The notes under the pieces were generated by a model. That model was not told the origin of the DNA, searched no databases, and was given only the letters and a program-made list of their open reading frames with translations. From DATAGF01 sp963813355 (GTDB lineage Bacteria > Actinomycetota > Thermoleophilia > Miltoncostaeales > Miltoncostaeaceae), in NCBI GenBank assembly GCA_963813355.1, contig CAWEYS010000013.1:124001-188000 (forward strand): a stretch of 64,000 bases of DNA, in the 5' to 3' direction. Both the position numbers and the translations under genes were made by a program. Positions 19,459 to 28,276 of this stretch are shown one piece after another. Numbering within the stretch: position 1 is the stretch's first letter; every line of letters starts with the position of its first letter.

Positions 19459-21026
19459 CAGACCCCTCTCGGTCGGTGGGCCGAGCGTGGTACGGCTCCG
19501 GCGCGAGCGTAATGCGGCTGCGGGATCGGGCGCAACGCCCGGACGGGGGGTCCCCCGGGCCGGGACGAAGGGGCTACATCCCCGCGGGGGCCTGCGCGGG
19601 CTCGCCCTCGGGGGCGAGGTCCGACGCGCCGCAGGTAGAGCAGGGTCGCGATGATCCCCGCGACGGCGAAGCCGGCGGCCACCCAGAAGGCGAGGCTGAA
19701 GCCGTCGACGAGCGCCTCGGGCTGGTGGGTGCCGCTCTCGAGCAGGTCCTCGGTGCGGGTCGTCGAGACCGTCGTGAGGATCGCGACGCCCAGCGCCCCG
19801 CCGATCTGCTGGCTGGTGTTGATGAGCCCCGAGGCCAGGCCCGCCTCCCGCGGGGGCACGCCCGCGAGGGCGGCGATCGAGACGGGCACGAAGGAGAAGC
19901 CCAGCCCGACGCCGATGAGCAGGAAGGGGCCGAACAGGTTGACGAAGTAGGTCCCGTCCACCGGGATCTGCGTGAACCAGATCAGGCCCGCCAGGATCGC
20001 GGCCATGCCGACCGCCAGGATCGGCTTGACGCCCATCCGCGTGACCAGCGCCTGGGCGACGCCGGACGCGACGACCGCCGTCAGGGCGACGGCGAGGTAG
20101 CCGACGCCGGTCTCCAGCGCCGAGAAGCCGAGCACCTGCTGCATGTAGAGCGACAGCAGGAAGAACATGCTGAACACGATCGTGCCGAGGCCGAAGCCGA
20201 CGATGTTCGCGCCGGTCGGAGTGCGGCGCTTGAAGAAGCTGAGCGGCAGGAGGGCGTGGCGGTTGCGCGACTCGATGAAGAGGAAGATCGCCATCAGCAC
20301 CACCGAGGCCGCGAGCACGCCGATCGTCTGGGCCGAGGTCCAGCCGGCCTGGTTGGCCTGGGTGAGCCCGAACACGAGCAGCAGCAGGCTGCTCGTGACC
20401 GCGACCGCCCCGAAGGCGTCGAAGTTGCGCGCCATCCCCTCGATCTTGCTCTCGCGCACGAAGCGCGGGACGAGCAGCAGGGTCACGAGCCCGATCGGCA
20501 CGTTGATCCAGAAGACCCACTCCCATCCGGCGTACTCCGTGAGGATGCCCCCCAGGAGCACCCCGATCGCCGCGCCCGCGCCGGCGATGGCGCCGAGGAT
20601 GCCCAGGGCCTTGTTGCGGTCGGCGCCCTCCGCGAAGGTGACCAGCGTGATCGAGAACACCGACGGCGCCAGGAGCGCGGCGCCCGCGCCCTGCAACAGG
20701 CGGGCGACGATCAGCATGGTGTCCGTCTGCGAGACCGCGCACAGCAGCGAGAAGGCCGCGAAGGCCGCCAGCCCGATCATGAACAGCCTCCGCCGGCCCA
20801 GCACGTCGCCGAGCCGCCCCCCGAGCAGCAGGAAGCCGCCGAAGGTGAGGGCGTAACCGCTGACGACCCACTGGAGGTCCTCGGGCGAGAAGCCGAGGTC
20901 CTCCTGGATGGACGGGAGGGCCACGTTCACGATCGAGACGTCCAGCACCACCATCAGGTAGGCGATGCTGAGGACGGCGAGGGCCTTCCAGCGATTGGGA
21001 TCGAGGCGCGGGGCGTCCGTGGTCAC
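19458..21026 (-). CDS. MFS drug:H+ antiporter, DHA2 (14-helix) family
   Basis: 522-aa EmrB/QacA-type exporter. Seen: LDVSIVNVALPSIQEDLG, the motif-A region LGGRLGDVLGRRRLF, motif C in LLGGILTEYAGWEWVFWINVP, and about 14 hydrophobic helices. GTG 21026 begins TTDAPRLDPNRWKALAVLSI. The last 50 residues after LLYLRRVG are Arg/Pro-rich. In another frame the sequence reads SDLAPEGEPAQAPAGM and stops at 19574, so a frameshift near 19620 may have replaced the true tail. Substrate unknown. Confidence 0.88.
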   Translation of the reverse strand: MTTDAPRLDPNRWKALAVLSIAYLMVVLDVSIVNVALPSIQEDLGFSPEDLQWVVSGYALTFGGFLLLGGRLGDVLGRRRLFMIGLAAFAAFSLLCAVSQTDTMLIVARLLQGAGAALLAPSVFSITLVTFAEGADRNKALGILGAIAGAGAAIGVLLGGILTEYAGWEWVFWINVPIGLVTLLLVPRFVRESKIEGMARNFDAFGAVAVTSSLLLLVFGLTQANQAGWTSAQTIGVLAASVVLMAIFLFIESRNRHALLPLSFFKRRTPTGANIVGFGLGTIVFSMFFLLSLYMQQVLGFSALETGVGYLAVALTAVVASGVAQALVTRMGVKPILAVGMAAILAGLIWFTQIPVDGTYFVNLFGPFLLIGVGLGFSFVPVSIAALAGVPPREAGLASGLINTSQQIGGALGVAILTTVSTTRTEDLLESGTHQPEALVDGFSLAFWVAAGFAVAGIIATLLYLRRVGPRPRGRARAGPRGDVAPSSRPGGPPVRALRPIPQPHYARAGAVPRSAHRPRGV

Positions 21027-21139
21027 TCGGGCCTCCGGGGACGGTGGTTCGGCACGGCACGCTGAACGATACGGGCGCGTGCGCAACCTCGCCCCGGGCA
21101 CCTTCCACGTTTCAGCCGACGTTCAGGCGGCGGGACGCG

Positions 21140-21358
21140 TCAGAAGAGCGGCGGGTAGCGCTCCAGCAGGTCCGCGTGGCGCTTGGCCCGCTCGCGCGCG
21201 GCGACCGCCGCCGAGTCGCCGGCCTCCTCCTTGAGGCGCCGCAGCGTGGCCATGATCTCGCGGCGGCGCTCCTCGCGGCGGCGCTCCTCGCGCTCGGCCC
21301 GGCGGGCGGCGCGCCGGTACGAGCTGTTGTCGTCGGCGAAGAGGGGCGCGGAGGGCAT
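21140..21358 (-). CDS. Small charged helical protein of unknown function
   Basis: 72 aa, ATG start, dominated by Arg/Glu repeats (RRAEREERRREERRREIMAT) that predict one long helix or coiled coil. No signal, no membrane segment, no known motif. It lies alone between the MFS gene and the MarR-GNAT gene, with 28 bases to the latter, possibly downstream in its transcript. Coding potential is supported only by its uninterrupted frame and position. Confidence 0.45.
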   Translation of the reverse strand: MPSAPLFADDNSSYRRAARRAEREERRREERRREIMATLRRLKEEAGDSAAVAARERAKRHADLLERYPPLF

Positions 21359-21386
21359 CCGGGGAAAATAGCGGACCTCTCCGCCG

Positions 21387-22292
21387 TCACTCCCGGCCGC
21401 CGGCCCCGGGTCCCAGGCGCTTCTCGAACCAGTGGTCGGCGTAGGGCTCGCCGTTGAAGGCCGGCACCTCGCGGTACCCGGACCGCCGGTAGAGCGCGAT
21501 CGCCTCGGTCAGGGAGGCGTTGGTCTCGAGCCGGACGACGGCGGCCCCGGCGCCGGCGGCGCGCGCCTCGAGCTCCCGCAGGATCCGGCGGCCGAGCCCG
21601 AGGCCGCGCGCCTCGGGGGCGACCCACATGCGCTTGAGCTCGGCCGGGGCGCCGGGGTGGAGCTTCAGCGCGCCGCAGCCGACGGCCCGTCCCCGCAGGC
21701 GGGCCACCAGCAGCGCGCCGGCGGGCGGGGTGAGGTCGTCGTCGTCCGCCGGGATGCTGAGCGCGGGGTCGAAGCCGCCCGGAAAGCGGCGGTCGAGCTC
21801 GGCGACGTAGGCGGCCAGGCAGCGCCGCGCGTCGGGGCTCGCCGGGTCCTCGGCCGCCACGGCGACCGACGCGGCGGCGAGCAGCCGCTCGACCTCGGCC
21901 ATCGCGGCCGTCAGCCGCGCCCGCTCGCCCTCGTCGAGCGGCGCGAGGACGGACGCCGCGAGCTCGTCCGAGAGCCGGTCGAGCTCGGCGCGCTCGGCGG
22001 CCCCCGCGGCGGTGAGGCGCGCGTGGCGGCGGCGCCCGTCGCCGGGCCCGGGCGCGACCACGACCAGGCGCTCGCCCTCGAGGGCGCGCAGCAGGCGCGC
22101 GAGGTACCCCGAGTCGAGTCGAAGGCCGCGCCGCAGCTCGCCCACCTCCCGGCCGTCGGGCCCGATCTCCCACAGCACCCGCGACGCGCCCAGGGGCCGG
22201 TCGCGTCCGAGGAAGCGCTGGTCGAGGGCGCCGATGCGCTCGCCGACGGTTCGGTTGAAGCTCCGCACCCGGGCGACCATCTCCGGATCCAT
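21387..22292 (-). CDS. MarR-type regulator fused to GNAT acetyltransferase
   Basis: 301-aa bifunctional protein. The N half is a MarR winged helix (RVLWEIGPDGREVGELRRGL, LDSGYLARLLRALEGERLVV, GRRRHARLTAAG). The C half is a GNAT domain with the acetyl-CoA loop VAPEARGLGLGRRILRELEA and a typical terminal segment LYRRSGYREVPAFNGEPYADHW. MarR-GNAT fusions are an established family. A palindrome overlapping its promoter suggests autoregulation. Likely couples sensing and acetylation of a small amine; the ligand is unknown. Confidence 0.92.
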   Translation of the reverse strand: MDPEMVARVRSFNRTVGERIGALDQRFLGRDRPLGASRVLWEIGPDGREVGELRRGLRLDSGYLARLLRALEGERLVVVAPGPGDGRRRHARLTAAGAAERAELDRLSDELAASVLAPLDEGERARLTAAMAEVERLLAAASVAVAAEDPASPDARRCLAAYVAELDRRFPGGFDPALSIPADDDDLTPPAGALLVARLRGRAVGCGALKLHPGAPAELKRMWVAPEARGLGLGRRILRELEARAAGAGAAVVRLETNASLTEAIALYRRSGYREVPAFNGEPYADHWFEKRLGPGAGGRE

Positions 22293-22295
22293 TGT

Positions 22296-22309
22296 CTGAC
22301 CTTAGTCAG
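22296..22309 (-). promoter_or_regulatory. Palindromic operator and -10 of the MarR-GNAT gene
   Basis: CTGAC-CTTA-GTCAG is a perfect 5-bp inverted repeat just upstream of the ATG. On the minus strand the sequence reads CTGACTAAGGTCAG, so the -10-like TAAGGT lies inside the palindrome, 6 bases before the ATG. A MarR dimer bound here would block its own transcription. Confidence 0.65.
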
Positions 22310-22441
22310 GTAACGGCGCTGAGGGCAAGCGGGAGCCGCCCCGGCACCGCACGCCGCGGGTGGCGGACGTCCGCCCAGGAGGGTACGGTTGCCGCGACCC
22401 GAGGCGGGAACCGTCGGCCTGCCCTGGCGCGGCACCTTGGG

Positions 22442-22447
22442 TAGAAT
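22442..22447 (+). promoter_or_regulatory. -10 element (TAGAAT) of the mreB operon
   Basis: TAGAAT 9 bases before the TTG at 22457. This is the best-formed -10 in front of the shape operon; the spacing suggests a leaderless message if TTG is the start. Confidence 0.5.
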
Positions 22448-22456
22448 CCCTCCGCT

Positions 22457-23548
22457 TTGCAGGCCCCTCGCGGCCGTGACGGCACTTCTGGGAGGCGACC
22501 GATCGGGTTCTGGAGCTACCTGACCGGGTTCGGCGGGCGCGACATGGCCGTCGACCTCGGGACGGCCAACACGCTGGTGTACGTCCGCGGGCGCGGGATC
22601 GTCCTGTCCGAGCCCTCGGTCGTCGCGATCGACCAGCGCACCGGCGAGGTGCACGCGGTCGGGATCGAGGCCAAGCGGATGCTCGGCCGCACCCCGGGGA
22701 ACATCAGCGCGATCCGGCCGCTGAAGGACGGCGTCATCGCCGACTTCGACGTCACCGAGCAGATGCTCCGGCACTTCATCCAGAAGGTGCACCAGAACCG
22801 CTGGGCGCACCCGCGGGTGGTGGTCTGCGTCCCGTCGGGCGTCACGGGCGTCGAGAAGCGCGCCGTCGAGGAGGCGACCCTGTCGGCCGGCGCGCGCAGC
22901 GCGTTCCTGATCGAGGAGCCGATGGCGGCTGCGATCGGCGCGGGTCTCCCGGTGGCCGAGCCGACCGGGAACATGGTCGTGGACATCGGCGGCGGCACGA
23001 CCGAGGTGGCCGTGATCTCGCTCGGCGGCATCGTCTGCGCGCAGTCCATCCGGGTCGGCGGCGACGAGCTCGACGAGGCGATCATCAGCTACGTCAAGAA
23101 GGAGTACAAGCTGATGATCGGCAGCCAGACGGCCGAGGAGGTGAAGCTCGAGATCGGCTCGGCCTACCCGCTGCGCGAGGAGGTGCAGGCCGAGATCCGG
23201 GGCCGCGACATGATCACGGGCCTCCCCAAGACCGTCGTGCTGTCCTCGGAGGACGTGCGCGAGGCGCTCGAGGAGCCGATGATCCAGATCATCGACGCGG
23301 TGAAGTCGACGCTCGACAAGACGCCCCCGGAGCTGGCCTCGGACATCATGGACCGCGGGATCATGCTGGCGGGCGGCGGGTCGCTGCTGCAGGGGCTCGA
23401 CGAGCGCCTGCGGCGCGAGACCGAGATGCCGATCCACGTGGCCGAGTCGCCCCTGACCTGCGTGGCGGTGGGCTCCGGCCGCTCGCTTGAGGAGTTCGAG
23501 GTGATGCAGAAGGCGTCCGCGAACGGCCGACACCGCAAGCGCTACTGA
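22457..23548 (+). CDS. mreB: Rod shape-determining protein MreB
   Basis: Actin-like filament protein that organises sidewall synthesis. Seen: DMAVDLGTANTLVYVRGRGI (phosphate 1), EEPMAAAIGAGLPV, VDIGGGTTEVAVISLGG (phosphate 2) and ILAGGGSLLQGLDERL-like adenosine motif (MLAGGGSLLQG). Start is uncertain. TTG 22457 (363 aa) fits the -10 element. GGGAGGCG at 22490 precedes an in-frame ATC at 22502 that would match the usual MreB N terminus. The first ATG is at 22544. First gene of mreBCD-mrdA-rodA. Confidence 0.94.
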   Translation: MQAPRGRDGTSGRRPIGFWSYLTGFGGRDMAVDLGTANTLVYVRGRGIVLSEPSVVAIDQRTGEVHAVGIEAKRMLGRTPGNISAIRPLKDGVIADFDVTEQMLRHFIQKVHQNRWAHPRVVVCVPSGVTGVEKRAVEEATLSAGARSAFLIEEPMAAAIGAGLPVAEPTGNMVVDIGGGTTEVAVISLGGIVCAQSIRVGGDELDEAIISYVKKEYKLMIGSQTAEEVKLEIGSAYPLREEVQAEIRGRDMITGLPKTVVLSSEDVREALEEPMIQIIDAVKSTLDKTPPELASDIMDRGIMLAGGGSLLQGLDERLRRETEMPIHVAESPLTCVAVGSGRSLEEFEVMQKASANGRHRKRY

Positions 23549-23561
23549 TCCTGGTCGGTTA

Positions 23562-24488
23562 ATGGCGAGCAGCTCCCCGACCACCGGGATCGCTCGGCGT
23601 CGCGCGAACCTCCGGCGCGGCATCATCGCGGCCCTGGTGATCCTCTGCCTGGCGCTCTTCACCACCTACTTCCGCGAGTCCGACGACGGCGCCCTGCACG
23701 GCGCCCAGAGCGCGGCCGCGAGCGTCATCTCGCCGGTGCAGGAGGTCGCGACGCGCGCCGTCGAGCCCTTCCGCGACGCCTGGGGTTGGGCGACCAGCCT
23801 GAAGGACGCCCGCGACCGCGCCGCGGGGCTCCAGACCGAGGTCGACCGCCTCCGCGGCGAGGTCGTCTTCAGCGACGTCCAGGCGCAGCGCCTGGCCGAG
23901 CTGGAGCAGCTGCTCGGCGTGGAGGCCCTGGTCGACGCGTCCGCGGGCCTGGGCGGCTACGAGGCGAAGGCCAGCCCGATCGTGACCCGCTCGGTGTCGC
24001 CGTGGTGGCGCGCCGCGCGCGTCGGGATCGGCAGCTCCGACGGCGTGATCCGCAACTCCCCGGTCCTCGCCGGCAGCCAGCAGGGCGCCGCCCTGGTCGG
24101 CATCGTCACCAACGTCAGCTCGAGCTCGGCCGACGTCGCCTTCATCACCGACGGCCGCACCGAGGTCGGCGCGCGGATCCCCGACGCGGGCCGCTACTTC
24201 GGGCTGCTGTCGTCCATCACGCCGGGCCAGCTCCAGATGTCGGGCATCCCCAAGGAGGCGGCGGTCAAGACCGGCCAGGCCGTGGTGACCGGCGGCTTCG
24301 GGGTCAAGGGCCTCCAGTCGCCGTACCCGCCGGGCATCCCGGTGGGGGCCGTCACCAGCGTCGGCACCCAGGAGGTCGACGTCGACCGGACGGTCCAGGT
24401 GACGCCGTACGTCGACCCCCGCGAGCTGTCGTACCTGTCCGTGCTGGTGCCGCGCAGCCCGGAGGCGATCGCGCGGGCGAGGGGATGA
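23562..24488 (+). CDS. mreC: Rod shape-determining protein MreC
   Basis: 308-aa bitopic protein linking MreB to the periplasmic wall machinery. One N-terminal helix (RGIIAALVILCLALFTTYF), a coiled-coil stretch (DRAAGLQTEVDRLRGEV), then the two beta-barrel domains with PIVTRSVSPWWRAARVGIGS, GAALVGIVTNVSS and GVKGLQSPYPPGIPVGAV. ATG 23562 is 13 bases after mreB. Its stop overlaps the mreD ATG (ATGA). Confidence 0.94.
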   Translation: MASSSPTTGIARRRANLRRGIIAALVILCLALFTTYFRESDDGALHGAQSAAASVISPVQEVATRAVEPFRDAWGWATSLKDARDRAAGLQTEVDRLRGEVVFSDVQAQRLAELEQLLGVEALVDASAGLGGYEAKASPIVTRSVSPWWRAARVGIGSSDGVIRNSPVLAGSQQGAALVGIVTNVSSSSADVAFITDGRTEVGARIPDAGRYFGLLSSITPGQLQMSGIPKEAAVKTGQAVVTGGFGVKGLQSPYPPGIPVGAVTSVGTQEVDVDRTVQVTPYVDPRELSYLSVLVPRSPEAIARARG

Positions 24489-25069
24489 GCAGCGACCTGC
24501 GGACCCGCGCCGTCGGGCCGGCGACCCCCCGGCCGCTGCCGCGCGCGGGCAGCGCACGCCTGGGCTGGGTGACGGCGATCGCGCTCGGGGCCGTGCTCCT
24601 TCAGGTCACGGTGATGCCGTACATCAACGTGGCCGACGGCATCCCCGACCTGATCGCCCCGACCGTCGTGGTGATCGCGATCCTCCGTGGCACCCTGGTC
24701 GGAGCGATGACCGGGTTCGCGATGGGACTGCTCGTCGAGCTGGCCTCGCCCGTGGGCACCCTGGGCGTGCTGGCGCTGCTCTACCTCGTCATCGGGGCGT
24801 GGTGCGGGCGCTACTGCTCGCGCGAGGAGTCCTCGACGCTGACCGTCCCGCTCATGCTGTCGGTGGCCGCCGCGCTGGTGGTGCAGATCGGGGTGATGCT
24901 CTTCCAGCTCCTGCTGGGCACGCACATGGGCGCCTCCGAGCTGATCGTCTCGGTGCTGCTGCCGACGCTCGCGCTCACGGCGCTGCTGAGCCCGCCGGTC
25001 CTGCTGATCGGCCGCCGCCTGCTGGGCCCGCCGCGGGTGGTCGAGCCCTACGCGTTGGGATCCCGATGA
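24485..25069 (+). CDS. mreD: Rod shape-determining protein MreD
   Basis: 194-aa integral membrane protein with about five to six helices (GWVTAIALGAVLLQVTVMPY, LIAPTVVVIAILRGTLVGA and others) and the family-typical small size and position between mreC and mrdA. ATG 24485 overlaps the mreC stop. Its own stop lies inside the dispersed repeat that forms the leader of mrdA. Confidence 0.9.
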   Translation: MSSDLRTRAVGPATPRPLPRAGSARLGWVTAIALGAVLLQVTVMPYINVADGIPDLIAPTVVVIAILRGTLVGAMTGFAMGLLVELASPVGTLGVLALLYLVIGAWCGRYCSREESSTLTVPLMLSVAAALVVQIGVMLFQLLLGTHMGASELIVSVLLPTLALTALLSPPVLLIGRRLLGPPRVVEPYALGSR

Positions 25070-25120
25070 GCCCTCCTCGGCCTCGGCCGCTCTCGGCGGC
25101 GGCGGCCCTCGGCGGGCGGG
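25058..25120 (+). repeat. Dispersed start-site repeat, copy between mreD and mrdA
   Basis: Near-identical to 12142-12206. It contains the mreD stop (as ATGA) and ends 3 bases before the mrdA GTG. The internal ATG at 25066 opens a frame reading MSPPRPRPLSAAAAL, the same peptide as the ValS leader, but here in a different frame from mrdA. Confidence 0.75.
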
Positions 25121-25123
25121 AAC

Positions 25124-27071
25124 GTGACCACGCGCGCGCGGCCGCCGCGCCGCACCGGCCTGCGCGCCGGCGCCTCGGCCGGGGGCTGGGCACCCGCGCT
25201 GACCCCGAGCACGGCCATGCGCATCGCGGTGCTCGGGGCCGTCGCGCTCGCGCTGCTGGGGCTGCTGCTGGTGCGCCTCTGGTTCCTCCAGGTGATCAGC
25301 GGCGAGGAGTACGCCCAGGCCGCCGAGGGCAACCGCCTGCGCACCGTCGTCACCGACGCGCCCCGCGGCAAGGTCCTCGACCGCAACGGCGAGCTGCTGC
25401 TGGGCAACCGCACCGGCACCGACCTGGTGGTCGACCCGCGCGAGCTGACCGGCGCGCGCCGGGAGCAGGTGCTGAACCGCCTGGCCGGCAAGCTCGACGG
25501 CGTCACGCCCGCCGACCTCGAGAAGCGGGTCGACGCGGGCGAGAGCCGGCCCTTCGAGTCCGTCGTCGTGGCCCAGAACGTGCGCCCCGCCCTGGCGTAC
25601 TACCTCGCCCAGCGCGAGCGCCAGTTCCCCGGCGTGCGGCTGCGCGACAGCTTCCTGCGCACCTACCCCGAGGGCCGGCTCGCCGCGCACGTCCTCGGCG
25701 GCACGGGGAAGATCAGCGCCGAGGAGCTCGACGACTACCGCGGCCGGGGCTACGACGGCAGCGAGACCGTCGGCAAGGGCGGCGTCGAGCAGGAGTACGA
25801 GAGCTTCCTGCGCGGCACCCCCGGCAGCTACACCCGCGAGGTTGACGCGTCGGGCGAGCCGACCGGCCGCGAGGTCGTGTCGTCCCACGCGCCGCGCCCG
25901 GGCCGCGACGTGCAGCTGACGATCGACGCGCCCACGCAGCGGGCGCTGCAGGACGCGCTGGCCGAGCAGGTCTCGCTCAACGGCCTCTCCACCGGTGGCG
26001 CCGGCGTCGCCCTCGACCCGAACACGGGCGAGGTCCTCGCGATGGCCTCCTACCCGGACTACGACCCCTCGCTGTTCGTCAGCGGCTCCCAGAAGCGGAT
26101 CGAGGACGTCATCTCCGACCCGGCGAACCGGCTCCTCAACCGGGCCATCGGCGGGAAGTACCCGGCCGGGTCGACCTTCAAGGCGATCAGCGCCTCGGCG
26201 GGCCTGGAGGACGGCTTCATCACGGCCGACGAGCCGGTCGAGTCGCCGTCGGAGATCGAGCTCTACAAGACGATCTTCCCGAACTTCAAGAAGCGGTCGC
26301 ACGGCTTCGTGAACCTGCCCCAGGCGCTCGCGGTCTCGAGCGACACCTACTTCTACCAACTGGGCGACGAGTTCTACCGCGCCCAGGGATCGCCGCTGCA
26401 GGAGGAGGCTCGGACCTTCGGCCTGGGCGCGCGCACCGGCCTCGACCTGCCGGGCGAGATCGACGGCCTGATGCCCGACCCGGCCTGGAAGCGGAAGAAC
26501 TTCGCGGGCGCGCCGTTCACCGACCTCGACCGCGATTGGAAGCCGGGCGACACGATCAACCTGACGGTCGGCCAGGGGTACCTCGGCGTGACGCCGCTCC
26601 AGATGGCGGTGGCCTACGGCGCCATCGCCAACGGCGGCACGGTCTACACGCCGAGCGTCGGGCGCCGGGTGCTCGACCCCAACGGGCGCGAGCTCCAGGA
26701 GCTCGTCCTCGGGCAAGGCGACCCACTCGATCGACGTGAGCCCGGACAACCTCGCCTCGATCCGCGAGGGGCTCTACATGGCCGCCAACGGCTCCGGCGG
26801 GACGTCAACGTCCGTCTTCGGGCTGCTCCCCGCCGACCGCAAGGTGGCCGGCAAGACGGGGACGGCCGAGCAGGTGGAGGGCAAGGAGGACCACTCCTGG
26901 TTCGTCGGCTACGCGCCCTACGACGACCCGCAGATCGTCGTGGCCGTGGTCATCGAGGCCGCCGGCACCGGGTCGAGCTCCGCCGCGCCGACCGTCTGCA
27001 AGACGATCGCCGCATACTCCGAGACCTCGTTCGACCCCGCCCTGTGCGGGGACGGGGCGGAGGCGAATTGA
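25124..27071 (+). CDS. mrdA: Penicillin-binding protein 2 (elongation transpeptidase), one frameshift
   Basis: Class B PBP of the elongasome: short cytoplasmic tail, one membrane helix (AVLGAVALALLGLLLVRLWF), dimerisation domain (DAPRGKVLDRNGELLLGN), then the transpeptidase with SxxK serine in PAGSTFKAIS, the SxD motif in VSSDTYFY and KTGTAEQ. The frame changes near 26715: ELVLG continues as KATHSIDVSPDNLASIREGL after removing one C from GGGCAAGG. KTG lies after the shift, so the reported sequence would not encode a working enzyme. An essential gene broken this way suggests a sequence error. Confidence 0.93.
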
Positions 27072-28276
27072 CCACCATCGCCCCTCCCCGCGGCGCCCGC
27101 TCCGGCTTCGCCGACCGCGTCCGCTCGGCCATCGTCGGCCTCGACTGGGTGCTGCTGCTGGCCGTCGCGGCCATCACGGGCTTCAGCCTGTACGTGATCG
27201 GGCGCTCGACCGAGGGCGACATCGAGGGCGACCCGCGCTTCTACCTCGACCGCCAGATCCTCTTCGTGGCCGTGGGAGTGGTGGCGATGGTCGTGGCGGT
27301 GCGGGTCAACCTCGACTACGTCGCGCGCTGGGCGTGGGCGCTGTGGGCGGGCCTGCTGGGGGCGCTGGCCGTCGTCTTCGCGGCCGGCGAGGCGACGCGC
27401 GGCTCGCACCGCTGGATCGACATCGGCCCGTTCAGCCTCCAGCCGTCAGAGTTCGGGAAGATCATCCTGATGGTGGTGCTGGCCGGCATCGCCCTCCAGC
27501 GGATCGACCGCGTCGGCACGGTCCGCTTCACCCTGCTCCTGACCGCCGTCGCCCTGATACCGGCCGGGGTGGTCTTCATGCAGCCGGACCTCGGGACGTC
27601 GCTGGTCTACGCCGTCGTGCTCGCGGCCATCCTGTTCCTGGTGGGCGTGCCGTGGACCCACTTCGCGGTCTACGGGTCGATCCTGGCGGTGCTGATGCTG
27701 AGCGTGCTCTGGCTGCTGCCCGCGACCGGGTTCAAGGTGCTCGAGGACTACCAGGTCGAGCGCCTGACGGCGTTCGTCGGCGCCGACCGCGACACCAGCG
27801 ACGCCGGCTACCAGCTCGACCAGAGCAAGACGGCGATCGGCTCGGGCGGCACCCTCGGCAAGGGGCCCGACGGCGCGACCCAGGCGAACAACGACTTCCT
27901 CCCCGAGCACCACACCGACTTCATCTTCGCGGTGACGTCGGAGATGTTCGGCTTCGCGGGAGGGGGCCTGCTGATCCTGCTCTACGCCCTCATACTCTGG
28001 AGGGGGCTGCGCACGATGGCGCGCGCGTCGAGCCAGATGGACATGCTCGTGGCCGGCGCGATCCTCGCGATGCTCGCCTTCCAGGTGTTCGTTAACATCG
28101 GTATGACCGTGGGCATCATGCCGATCACCGGTATCCCGCTTCCGCTGATGAGCTACGGCGGGAGCCAGACCATCACCACCCTCATCGCCGTCGGCCTCCT
28201 CCTGGGGATCCACCGCCGCCGCTCACCCGATCCCGGGATAGCGTGGGCGCCATCAAGCTCCTGTCCGCGGGCCTGA
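27068..28276 (+). CDS. rodA: Peptidoglycan glycosyltransferase RodA (SEDS family)
   Basis: 402-aa polytopic protein that polymerises lipid II with PBP2. Family marks: GSHRWIDIGPFSLQPSEFGK, FMQPDLGTSLVY, FLPEHHTDFIFAVTSEMFG and the C-terminal GIMPITGIPLPLMSYGGSQ. TTG 27068 overlaps the mrdA stop (TTGA). The last 15 residues overlap the next gene, which starts at 28243. Confidence 0.96.
   Translation: MTTIAPPRGARSGFADRVRSAIVGLDWVLLLAVAAITGFSLYVIGRSTEGDIEGDPRFYLDRQILFVAVGVVAMVVAVRVNLDYVARWAWALWAGLLGALAVVFAAGEATRGSHRWIDIGPFSLQPSEFGKIILMVVLAGIALQRIDRVGTVRFTLLLTAVALIPAGVVFMQPDLGTSLVYAVVLAAILFLVGVPWTHFAVYGSILAVLMLSVLWLLPATGFKVLEDYQVERLTAFVGADRDTSDAGYQLDQSKTAIGSGGTLGKGPDGATQANNDFLPEHHTDFIFAVTSEMFGFAGGGLLILLYALILWRGLRTMARASSQMDMLVAGAILAMLAFQVFVNIGMTVGIMPITGIPLPLMSYGGSQTITTLIAVGLLLGIHRRRSPDPGIAWAPSSSCPRA

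Noticed and set aside
25124..28276. Apparent PBP2-RodA fusion of about 1050 residues
   Set aside because: The continuous frame exists only because of the one-base break near 26715. The middle 120 residues are low-complexity noise, while the true PBP2 C terminus with KTG is in another frame and ends at 27071, overlapping the rodA TTG.
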